Assembly (NCBI RefSeq): GCF_900543425.1
Contig: NZ_UQRQ01000010.1
Span: 62,001 to 126,000, forward strand
DNA: 64,000 nt
Origin: an uncultured Sanguibacteroides sp.
GTDB lineage: Bacteria > Bacteroidota > Bacteroidia > Bacteroidales > Marinifilaceae
Direction of reading: 5' to 3'
Shown here: piece by piece, positions 54,818 through 63,700 of the stretch
How positions within the stretch are numbered: position 1 is the first letter of the stretch
How the letters are laid out: every line of letters begins with the position of its first letter
The notes under the pieces: model-generated
What the model saw: only the letters and a program-made list of their open reading frames with translations
Told to the model about the DNA's origin: nothing
Database searches by the model: none
Made by a program: the position numbers and the translations under genes

Positions 54818-55051
54818 TTAAAATATTGACATTAATTCAATTAATAGATGCAATGGATATCCCGTTACCTAAACGTTTACTTGATTTCAATTCTACTTTA
54901 GTTCAATTAATAGCTATTGCCCTTAGTCCTGCTGACTACGGTTTTCGAGTATTTCAATTCTACTTTAGTACAGTTCAATTAATAGCGAGAGCAACCTTGC
55001 GGCGAACGGTATTCCCATGTGATTTCAATTCTTCTATAGTTCAATTAATAA
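54818..55051 (-). CRISPR. Far-left block of the long CRISPR array, degenerate repeats
   Basis: Four repeats: 54818-54847 (only the last 17 bases fit), 54884-54913, 54951-54985 (5-bp insertion) and 55022-55051. Spacers are 36, 37 and 36 bp. Two repeats carry CTACTTTAG in place of CTTCTATAG. The repeat at 55022 has the ending TTAATAA otherwise found only in the newest, leader-side repeats. Degeneration fits the old end of an array read on the minus strand. Confidence 0.85.
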
Positions 55052-55053
55052 TC

Positions 55054-55106
55054 CCCGGGGACGGTTCTCCGGGTTTATTTTTAACCCCCAAGAACCGTCC
55101 CTCGGG
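55054..55106. repeat. REP-like GC-rich hairpin inserted in the CRISPR array
   Basis: GGGACGGTTCT (55058-55068) pairs with AGAACCGTCCC (55091-55101); outer CCCG/CGGG and an inner GGGTT/AACCC stem extend it. GGGACGGTTCT-type palindromes are known as REP sequences moved by IS200-like (RAYT) transposases. It directly follows a repeat. Confidence 0.65.
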
Positions 55107-55280
55107 ATCAAATTAGAAGTTTACATTATCCAATATTAAATTTCAAAAACAATAAAACTATTTATCCTCCGGCAATTTGAATCCGATCTTTTGTGAAGAA
55201 TCTATCTTTTTACTTTTAACCTGCAATTCCGCCAACGTCTGATTAATCAATTCCAATTGCATCTTGGTATCTTCGTTGAT
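55107..55280. other. Spacer-free interruption of the CRISPR array
   Basis: 174 bp with no repeat. On the minus strand it encodes the last part of an open frame (55158-55409) with a hydrophilic, helical C-terminus (DTKMQLELINQTLAELQVKS). Whether this was a gene end is discussed under findings. Confidence 0.5.
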
Positions 55281-56303
55281 ATCGTTCTGGTCACATAGTT
55301 CAATTAATAGAAGATCGACGTTAAGCGCATTTGCTATCCTCTGCAACATTTCAATTCTTCTAAGTTCAATTAATAGACCTTTCAATATCACGGCTTTCAA
55401 TTGTCCCATTTTTTTTCAATTCTTCCATAGTTCAATTAATAGTCACGATAATTTATACATTTTAATGTATCATTCTTTTCATTTCAATTCTTCCATAGTT
55501 CAATTAATAGAGATAGCCATCGATCTGGTTTACACCCGTGGAATCATTTCAATTCTTCCATAGTTCAATTAATAGTTGTAAACCTCGGACTGATATGTTT
55601 GCTGTTACTGAATTTCAATTCTTCCATAGTTCAATTAATAGATTAAAAGAATTAGAAATAAGGAGATGCGATTTGCGATTTCAATTCTTCCATAGTTCAA
55701 TTAATAGTTTTGTTTTTGATGTTTTAACCTTGTTTTCTACCCGTATTTCAATTCTTCCATAGTTCAATTAATAGTTGAAAATATTTCGATGAACGAAACC
55801 TACGACCAGTAATTTCAATTCTTCTATAGTTCAATTAATAGTAAAACAAAATTTACTCGTGGCTGGCGCCGCAACAATATTTCAATTCTTCTATAGTTCA
55901 ATTAATAGTATGACGATGTGATCATTCAACTATTAACCAATCATATTTCAATTCTTCTATAGTTCAATTAATAACCTATTAACTTGCCAGATCGTGGTTA
56001 CGTTCCTTGATTTCAATTCTTCTATAGTTCAATTAATAATCCTTGTTGAAGAGATGTTGCCTACTGATTCTTTCAATTTCAATTCTTCTATAGTTCAATT
56101 AATAATTCAGGAATGACTACTCGAGCATTTAATTCAACACTATTTCAATTCTTCTATAGTTCAATTAATAAGAGATGCCGCATAGGCGGTCGTATTCCTG
56201 CAATTTGATTTCAATTCTTCTATAGTTCAATTAATAATTATTTCCTCGTCCCTATAAATAAAATCTCTAAACGATTTCAATTCTTCTATAGTTCAATTAA
56301 TAA
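55281..56303 (-). CRISPR. Main CRISPR array, 16 repeats and 15 spacers
   Basis: Repeats start at 55281 (5' half degenerate), 55348 (29 bp), 55413, 55481, 55546, 55612, 55678, 55745, 55812, 55879, 55945, 56010, 56076, 56142, 56208 and 56274; each is 30 bp otherwise. Spacers 35-38 bp. The repeat begins ATTTCAATTCTTC and ends GTTCAATTAATAR. Three versions follow in order: CTTCCATAG...TAATAG (55413-55774), CTTCTATAG...TAATAG (55812-55908), CTTCTATAG...TAATAA (55945-56303). Read on the minus strand the repeat ends GAATTGAAAT, as in type I/III systems. Leader at the right; cas genes absent here. Confidence 0.95.
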
Positions 56304-56521
56304 CCGTTACATATTTAATTAAAACCGACAAAGAATCAAATAGTTATACTTTGTCAGTATCTTATTTTCTAAGGTATTTTTCAGTCGACCCCTAATTCGT
56401 AGATTTTACCGGGAGATCGACGACTTCTCTTAATTTACTTATTATCAATACATCAAAGAACTTTTCATGTTAATTTGTATTTTCAAAGCCATCTTTTTAA
56501 CCATTAAAACAAGAGGTCGAC
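56304..56521 (-). promoter_or_regulatory. CRISPR leader of the long array
   Basis: Boxes GTCGAC at 56384 and 56516 and the variant ATCGAC at 56416; CTAATTCGTAGATTTTACC between the first two; CATCAAAGAACTTTT at 56451-56465. The first box lies 80 bp from the last repeat. Same layout as 36676-36893 with all spacings equal. Confidence 0.8.
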
Positions 56522-56609
56522 TTCAATCACTTTTTATTATCCCTATAAAAATACAATATTTAATACAAGAAACAAAAAATCACAAAACAAATAAAACCCA
56601 GTCACAAAT

Positions 56610-56800
56610 TTCCTAAATCTCTTTATTCTTTAATCCCCGAATCCCTTGTTTCTTTAAATCATAAATCTAAAATCCGAAATCGTAAATCTCTTTAATCCTC
56701 AATCACTGAATCCTTTAATCCCCGAATCCCTTGTTTCTTTAAATCGTAAATCTAAAATCCGAAATCATAAATTTTTCAATCACAGAATCCCAAACAGTCT
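56610..56800 (-). repeat. Dispersed phrase repeats, inverted orientation
   Basis: Complements of ATTTCGGATTTTAGATT, AAAGAAACAAGGGATTCGGG and GATTCAGTGATTG occur two or three times in tandem, opposite in direction to the copies at 18400 and 36000. It adjoins the long array's leader, as the block at 35860-36465 adjoins the short array. Confidence 0.75.
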
Positions 56801-56898
56801 CTTGTTTAATCAAAAAAAATGTCATAACTTACAGGAAATATTCTCAAAAGGGGCTGTGCACTATATCTTTTTTTCGTTAAACCTAAAAAAAACTACCA

Positions 56899-57249
56899 AT
56901 GAAAAAAACTATTTTTATCGGCCTCATCCTATCTATGGCGATAGGTTTTGCCTTCACGAATTTTACCGCTCCGCAAACCTTGGGAACGATCAGCGGAACA
57001 GTGTATGATGCAACTACCCATGAAGTTTTGGAAGGAATCCAAGTTGAAGAGATCACAAGTACTGGTGTTTTAAATTCGGAAAGAACCAATGCTAACGGAA
57101 AATTTTCCATTTCTGTTAGCAACAGTCCCTCAAACTTAAGATTTTCCGATCCGGATTACAACCAATACGGAACCAAGACCGTCAGTTTTGATTGGGAAAA
57201 CACAGATTGCAGCAATGTGACCGTTTATTTAACTCGAAATTCAAATTAA
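56899..57249 (+). CDS. Small secreted carboxypeptidase-regulatory-like domain protein
   Basis: 116 residues. Signal peptide (IFIGLILSMAIGFAF, cleaved near 24), then one CarboxypepD_reg/CNA-B-like beta sandwich: GTISGTVYDATTHEVLEGIQVEEITSTG, NANGKFSISV. Such single-domain proteins in Bacteroidota are secreted or surface-bound with unknown role. No operon partner. Confidence 0.75.
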   Translation: MKKTIFIGLILSMAIGFAFTNFTAPQTLGTISGTVYDATTHEVLEGIQVEEITSTGVLNSERTNANGKFSISVSNSPSNLRFSDPDYNQYGTKTVSFDWENTDCSNVTVYLTRNSN

Positions 57250-57310
57250 CCCCAATTTTAAGTGAGTGTAAAATAAATGCTTTAACTTAAAAGAGGGAAG
57301 TAAATCAAAA

Positions 57311-57337
57311 AGTGGTCGGAATTTGCTTCCGACCACT
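57311..57337 (-). terminator. Terminator of tag
   Basis: AGTGGTCGGAA (57311-57321) pairs with TTCCGACCACT (57327-57337); on the minus strand TTTTTG follows. It is 125 bp past the tag stop codon and may also end the plus-strand gene. Confidence 0.75.
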
Positions 57338-57461
57338 AACAGTATAAAGTTACCCTATTTATTTCCATCGCGTAAAGATCCTTCCGACCGGCAATCTAAC
57401 CGTTAACAAATCAAACACATTGAAAATCTTCCGGGCATAACAGATTATAAATCCCTTTAAA

Positions 57462-58031
57462 TTAAAAATTCCTGCAATGACAATCTATAAGATGGTCATT
57501 CACATATCCTACGGCTTGCAAATGAGCATAACAAATGGTTGTACCGAAAAATTTAAAACCGCGTTTCTTCATATCCTTACTTATAGCATCGGACAATGCC
57601 GTAGAGGCAGGAATTTCACGCTGAGTTTTCCAGTAATTTATTACAGGTTTATTGTCAGGAAGAAAAGATTTTATGTAGTTACAAAAAGAACCGAACTCCT
57701 TTTGAATTTCAATAAAAAGTTTTGCATTGGTCACCGTGGCTTCAATCTTCCTTCTGTTTCGGATAATTCCTGAATCCTGCATTAACCTGTTCATATCTTC
57801 TTCCGTAAAGGCCGCTACTTTATGAACATCGAAACCGGCAAAAGCTTTTCTGTAATTTTCACGCCTACGCAAAATCGTAATCCAGCTTAATCCCGCCTGT
57901 GAGCTTTCCAATACCAAAAACTCAAACATTTTTTGGTCGTCAGTAACCTCTTTTCCCCATTCGTTATCATGGTACTCCATGTATAACGGGTCAGTTCCAC
58001 ACCAATCACAACGTTTTAATGATAAATCCAT
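57462..58031 (-). CDS. tag: DNA-3-methyladenine glycosylase I
   Basis: 189 residues. RCDWCGTDPLYMEYHDNEWG is the N-terminal zinc-binding and base-pocket block, with the second zinc half at the C-terminus (AVGYVNDHLIDCHCR). FEFLVLESSQAGLSWITILRRRENYRKAF is the family core. Removes 3-methyladenine in base excision repair. Alone on its strand. Confidence 0.96.
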   Translation of the reverse strand: MDLSLKRCDWCGTDPLYMEYHDNEWGKEVTDDQKMFEFLVLESSQAGLSWITILRRRENYRKAFAGFDVHKVAAFTEEDMNRLMQDSGIIRNRRKIEATVTNAKLFIEIQKEFGSFCNYIKSFLPDNKPVINYWKTQREIPASTALSDAISKDMKKRGFKFFGTTICYAHLQAVGYVNDHLIDCHCRNF

Positions 58032-58097
58032 ATTGATAAAATAGTTTCATTTGAAAACAAATATAGTACATTTCATCAAATTCTATCTCCTTTTCAG

Positions 58098-58140
58098 GGA
58101 AATCTCCAATCACAAAATCCCCTAATCACTTAATCTTATT
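58098..58140 (-). repeat. Fragment of the dispersed phrase repeat
   Basis: CTCCAATCACAAAATCCCC followed by TAATCACTTAATC resembles part of the phrase repeat (complement of GGGGATTAGGTGATT). No ATTTCGGATTTTAGATT core is present. Confidence 0.5.
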
Positions 58141-58175
58141 AATTTACAATAGAAAGGGGATTTCTCCCCTCTCTT

Positions 58176-58592
58176 TTACCGGACGATCACCGTAAAAACG
58201 GAGTCTAAATCATGGGTATAACCTTCGTTTTCCACCCGTAGATTAATTACATATCTCCCAACAGGAACCGTATGATTATAAGGCAATTCGATGATTCCTT
58301 TCCCGTACATCCGAAATTGTGATAAAAACCCGGCGTTTTCACTACCGATACTCCGGATCGAATAGCGCACCGGAGTTGTTCCCTCCACACCTTCCATACC
58401 TGTAGATTGCCAAGGAATACGGAATTGAATCCGGCGGGCATCCGTTACCGGGTCCAACACGGCTTTTACGACCATCGAATCCGGGGTATATTTCGCGTTC
58501 CGGGTCATCAGGTAACCCACCGTTATATTCTGACAACCGATGCCTGCACATAGAACCGATACAATAACCGATACTTTATATATTACTTTCAT
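58176..58592 (-). CDS. Small lipoprotein of the second SusCD locus
   Basis: 138 residues, leader with CAGIGCQN (lipid Cys near 20). Beta-rich: VTDARRIQFRIPWQSTG and NHTVPVGRYVINLRVENEGY suggest an Ig-like surface domain. Family not recognised. Last gene of the locus, 12 bp after the fasciclin-like gene. Confidence 0.7.
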   Translation of the reverse strand: MKVIYKVSVIVSVLCAGIGCQNITVGYLMTRNAKYTPDSMVVKAVLDPVTDARRIQFRIPWQSTGMEGVEGTTPVRYSIRSIGSENAGFLSQFRMYGKGIIELPYNHTVPVGRYVINLRVENEGYTHDLDSVFTVIVR

Positions 58593-58604
58593 CTGTATTC
58601 GTGT

Positions 58605-59228
58605 TTAAAGTTCGACCATTTGATAACTGTAACTTAAAGAGTGTACTATCCCCGTATTGGTCACGATATCGGCAGAGGCCACTCCCGTCATAAAGCCATT
58701 GACTAAAGCATGAATAGCTAACCCTTCAGAACCGATATCGGGAATACCATTATAGCTGCTTTTTATCCGGTAAATCCGTAGTTCGACTCCGGTCATTGTC
58801 CGGAGGAGTGTTCCTCCCGTAAGGGTTCCCCTTACCTCGTAATCAAAATCCTCTTTCATCTTTCTACCGGGAATGATATGGGATTTCACCAAACGTTCGC
58901 AGACCTCTACCGGAACGTCGGCAATCCGGTGGTAAAGCCGATTCCCGGCACGATTCGTTGTCGTCAACAAAAATTGAATGATCGAGAGGTTAGTCGGCCC
59001 GAAAAAGGTGATCTCCGGATATTCGGTAGATTTTCCCTCGAATAGGGCCGTAAGCCCGGCCCGTTCGATCAATAAAACAGTGGAGTCCCAATTTTCATGA
59101 TCGGACTGCAAATACTCCCACATTGTACAATTATGTACCCCATTCGCTAATCCGGTATCGTGAAAATAGTTATTATCACATCCCCATAAAAAGGAAGCAA
59201 ACAATACAATTGCGTATATCTTTTTCAT
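58605..59228 (-). CDS. Fasciclin (FAS1)-like lipoprotein of the SusCD locus
   Basis: 207 residues, lipobox FLWGCDNN (Cys near 17). TMWEYLQSDHENWDSTVLLIERAGL and EITFFGPTNLSIIQFL match the FAS1 start (helix, then F-x-P-T-N/D), with LVKSHIIPGRKMKEDFD and AIHALVNGFM following. FAS1 domains mediate adhesion or binding. 18 bp after susD, so it is likely a surface accessory of this uptake system. Confidence 0.85.
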   Translation of the reverse strand: MKKIYAIVLFASFLWGCDNNYFHDTGLANGVHNCTMWEYLQSDHENWDSTVLLIERAGLTALFEGKSTEYPEITFFGPTNLSIIQFLLTTTNRAGNRLYHRIADVPVEVCERLVKSHIIPGRKMKEDFDYEVRGTLTGGTLLRTMTGVELRIYRIKSSYNGIPDIGSEGLAIHALVNGFMTGVASADIVTNTGIVHSLSYSYQMVEL

Positions 59229-59246
59229 AATCTGTGATTTTAGATT

Positions 59247-60767
59247 TTAATTTTGAAAACCTTGCTTTTTCCAATAGATATTTTGTTGCATAAGCGTATT
59301 ATTAAAGAATGCACTCCTACCCACCGGGAGAAATAAAGCACCTTCCTCCACATCCTGATCACTTAACGTTTTAAATCCCCCTCTTAACTTTTCCCGGAAA
59401 GTACCGTTACGCAGAATATCGAAAAAGCGAATCGTGATTCCTTCACAAAAAAGTTCCCGGTCCCGTTCAAGTGCAATCGCTTCCTTCAAGTCGGCTTCCC
59501 CGGACGGGTACTCCAAGGCCCCCGCCCGACGACGGACACGGTTCAGGTCGGCGATAGCACCCCCGGTATCTCCCGTTTTAGCCCTTAGCTCGGCCCGCAA
59601 CAAAAGAATATCGGCTAACCGGATAAGAATTTGGTTATCCTCGTATCCTTTAAACCTTCCATCCAACAAACCACCTACATAAGTGACAACATGGCGTATC
59701 TTTCGTATATATGCCCTTCCCCTCGTGATGGCAGTCGATACTCCGGCCATGCTATCCAATTTATAAAAATACTCTTCCCGCCGCTGATCCGTTTTATCGG
59801 GATACAAACGGTATACCGCCGCACTACTAATGGAAAGCAGACCTCTTGAATAGGTGGCCGGAGTAGTTAAAGGTACGACAGGCCATCTTTGACAAAGGTC
59901 GGCATATCCCCCTTTAAGAGATAAATCTCCATCGGAATCTTTCCCATAATTCAATTCAAAAATTCCCTCCCGGCTGTTTCCTAACATCACCGTTTCGCAT
60001 ACCTCCCGAATCGAACCGACTAATTCGTACGAGGGATCGGCGATAACGGAATCACACTCCGCCAAAGCCAACCGGTTTAACTCCGGTTCCCGGTTTAATC
60101 CGGCTTTCCATGCATATACCTGTGCTAATACGGCATGAGCCGTTCCCTTGGAAGGTATCTGTTTACTCTCGATAGACTTCCCTTTACTGTCCTGTAAATC
60201 ATAGGCCCGTGGTAACAGCTCTATCGCCTTTTTCAAATCAAGAATAATATACTCCGCAATCTTCTGCCAGAGGATACGTCCTTTCTCTCCCACGTCCTCA
60301 TTGTGCTCGATCCAGGGAGCGTCTCCCCAATTGCAAATAATATAAAAATAAACCCATGCCCGGACCACCAACGTCTGTCCCAAATAAAAACGATATCTTT
60401 CTTCGGGTAACGAAGCCCGGGAAATATTATCGAGAATCGAATTGGCAAGGCAGATTACATTATAATAGTCCCTCCAAAAAAGACGTGAATCCGAAATCTG
60501 ATAAAACGAACGTAAATCGTTATTCACTAAACGCAGCCAAGGAGCAGGCAACATATCGAATATCACTCCCCGATCCCGATCCTGCGGGTTACCGTTCCCC
60601 ATCGCATAACGAAATTGCAAATGCATTCCGTAAACGGCACTCTCCACGTCCTGTTCCGTCTTCCAATAGTTATTATTCGTAACGGAAACTTCCGGCTCCT
60701 CGTTCAAAAAGTCGTTGCATCCCCAACACAGCAACAACAAGGGTATAAAATAGATAATCCTGATCAT
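59247..60767 (-). CDS. SusD/RagB-family nutrient-binding lipoprotein
   Basis: 506 residues, lipobox LLCWGCNDFLN (Cys near 17). WRDYYNVICLANSILDNIS near 100, GQTLVVRAWVYFYIICNWGDAPWI near 130, DILLLRAELRAKTGDTGGAIADLNRVRRRAG near 400 (TPR) and a C-terminal ELFCEGITIRFFDILR helix, all typical. Four bp after susC. Confidence 0.93.
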   Translation of the reverse strand: MIRIIYFIPLLLLCWGCNDFLNEEPEVSVTNNNYWKTEQDVESAVYGMHLQFRYAMGNGNPQDRDRGVIFDMLPAPWLRLVNNDLRSFYQISDSRLFWRDYYNVICLANSILDNISRASLPEERYRFYLGQTLVVRAWVYFYIICNWGDAPWIEHNEDVGEKGRILWQKIAEYIILDLKKAIELLPRAYDLQDSKGKSIESKQIPSKGTAHAVLAQVYAWKAGLNREPELNRLALAECDSVIADPSYELVGSIREVCETVMLGNSREGIFELNYGKDSDGDLSLKGGYADLCQRWPVVPLTTPATYSRGLLSISSAAVYRLYPDKTDQRREEYFYKLDSMAGVSTAITRGRAYIRKIRHVVTYVGGLLDGRFKGYEDNQILIRLADILLLRAELRAKTGDTGGAIADLNRVRRRAGALEYPSGEADLKEAIALERDRELFCEGITIRFFDILRNGTFREKLRGGFKTLSDQDVEEGALFLPVGRSAFFNNTLMQQNIYWKKQGFQN

Positions 60768-60771
60768 CGTT

Positions 60772-63700
60772 TTACAAATTAACGGTTAAACCTAAAGTCA
60801 CTCGCCGGGCCAAAGGATAATTGCTTAAATTATCGATGCCGGACACCATGTCGACGGATTCCGGATCGGGCCCCGTGTAGTTTGTCCAAGTAAAAAGATT
60901 CTCCCCCGACACGAAAACACGGACGCCGAACCCGATCTTTTTCTTTATCGCTTCGGGTAAGGTATACCCTACCGTCATGGTCTTTAATTTGATAAAGTTT
61001 ACTTTTTGTACGTTGCTCGCTATATAAGTAGAGAAATCTTTCAAACCCATCTCCACGCTATTTCTCGGGAAATCGCTCTTGTCTCCCGGTTTTTTCCAAA
61101 AAGTGACCTTAGTCAGATCGGCAAATACGGGTTTCACGATATCCTTTATACCTGCCCCGACCACAGTCCCCACACTGGCCCCTCTTCCCGCGTTCAGTAT
61201 ATGACGTCCCAGCACGTAGTTAAACAACATATTCAAATCGAATCCTTTCCAATTCAACGTGGAAGTAATCCCCCCGTGAGCAATGGGGAGCGGAGAACCG
61301 ACATAGACCCGGTCATCGGCGTAAGGCAGATCCGCCTCTATCCTACCGTTACCGTCCGTATCGACAAAAACCCGGTTTCCCGGACGATAGAACTGATTCG
61401 TGGAGACACAAAGAGGCGTGTACCTCCCGCTCTGATAGGTATAGGGAACTTCCTTCTGATCCGAGTAATAACCGTTCGTCTGAAAAGCGTAAATTCCGTT
61501 CAGGGGTTTCCCGATGATGTTCAAATTATTATACCTGTTTTCCGTCCAAAAATCTCTCCCGTTCGTACTCTTTTCCAGACGATTCCAGTTACGGGCTATA
61601 TTAAACGTCATATCCCATTGCCATTTGTTTTTCCGGACAATATCCCATTTCACCTGCAACTCCACCCCTTCGTTCGAAATCGCGTAAGCATTCTGCCATT
61701 GCAGGAGAAAGCCTGAATAATCTCCCGGTAACCCGACCTTATACAACAACTTATCCGTATACCGGTAATAGTAATCGAAGGTAATTCCCAACCTGTAATT
61801 AAAGAAATCGAGGTCTATTCCCGCATCCCATTGCCGGGTTTCCTCCCATGTCAGTTCCCGGTTGATCAACCCTTCCGCCAAATAGGGCTGAACCGTCGGC
61901 TTTCCTAAAAAAGGATCTCCCGGAAGCAATAAACCATACGCTATATAAGGCTGGTCGAATTGCCGGCCCGACTTCCCCAGGCTCACCCTGATCTTCCCGA
62001 AATCCAACACGCTTCGGCTCCAATCCATAAACGGCTCTTCCGAAAAGGCATATCCCACGGCATAAGAGGGAAAAGTCCCCCAACGCACCTTTTCTCCGAA
62101 CTTGGAAGAGGCATCCCGGCGCAAGGTAAAAGAAGCTAAGTATTTTTGTCGGAAATTGTAATTAATCCGTCCGAAAAGGCCGACCATCGTACTTTTCTCC
62201 CGACTGCTCATAAAATCCTTCAACGCTCGTTTATCCGGTACATCGAACACGTTTCCCCTCCACGACACGTAATGGATCAGATCGCTCGGGGCCCGCTTCC
62301 CCCACCCCTTGTTAAAATTCATCTCATCCGCCTGAAAAGAGAGTCCGACCAATAGATCGATGGCATGATCCTCCCTAAAACGATGTTTAAAAGTCAACAG
62401 ATTCTCGTTCAACAACATCAGGTTACGCCCGATCTGTCCCAACGAGAAAGACTCGTAATACTCGTCAAGTTCGGAAGGAGTAAAGAAGTTATGGTTCTGT
62501 TGCGAATAATCGAGGGAGAGCGAAGACCTCCACTCCAATCCCTTGATAAACTCGTAGCTCAGATCGAAGCTCGCCCGTAAACGATAGGACTCGTTTTTCT
62601 CGATGATCGAATTAAAACGTTTTACCGTCTCCTCGAAAGCAGGATGCCCCGGCCCGGGATAAAGAGTCGGATAATCCATCAACTCTTCCGGTATTTGCTC
62701 CAGCTCCATTCCCGAGAAGAAACCGCTAACGCTACTTAAACGGGAAGAACGTTTCCGTCCCGTGCGTGCTATATAAAAACGCAGGTTTGCCTCCATGCTT
62801 TCAAAGGGACGTACCGTAAAATTGCTCAACAGCTTGATCCGGCTAAACCCCGTGTTACGCAACACGCCGTCCTCATTATAATAACCGAGTCCCACGTTAT
62901 AGCTGACCTGCCGGGTTCCCCCGTTCAATTGCAGGTTAGCATCCGTCACCTTCGCCGTCCGAAAATAGTAATCGAACATATTGGTAGAGTTGTTGTAAAA
63001 TTTGTTCAGGCTATCCTGATAGGGAGCAACCGAAGTCCCGGCCCCCTGATTCCAGAAATAGTTGTAATGCAATCCCATCCGGTAAGACTGCTCGTAGGAA
63101 TCCACGTACCGATAAGTGTTGGTTTCCGGGTCGTAGTAAGACTGCTGCAGATTCTTCAACGCCTCCATCCGATGGTGTCGCTCCGCGTTGCCCCCGGTCA
63201 GGTCGGGCAAGGAAGGATTAAAGGCAAATGTCCGGGATACGTTGATATTCACCTTGGCCCGCTCGTTCAAACGTCCTTTTTTCGTGGTGACCAAAATCAC
63301 CCCGTTTGCCGCCCTCGACCCGTATATGGAAGCGGAAGCGGCATCTTTCAGCACCTGTACGCTCTCGATATCGTTCGGGTCTATCTCCGCCACGGTATTG
63401 GTTCCGGTAATGGGCGAAGTAAACGACAACATGGGAATCCCGTCGATCACCCAGAGCGGTTCCGACCCTCTTCGGGAGGCTTCGATCGAGAGACTGTTAA
63501 ACCCTCGTATGGTCACCGATATACCGCCACCACCGGGTGCTCCCGTGGCATTGATCACGTTCATCCCGGGCACTCTCCCCTGCAAGAGATTGGCTAACGA
63601 GGGCGTGGGAATATCCTTTATCTCCTCTGCCCTTACGGTCGACATGGCCCCGATCACCTCCCTCCTGCTCTGCGTTCCGTAAGCAACGATCGTCACCTCG

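Noticed and set aside
55264..55762. Plus-strand frames through the CRISPR array (FQFFHSSIN-type repeats)
   Set aside because: The repeated peptide is only the translation of the CRISPR repeat.
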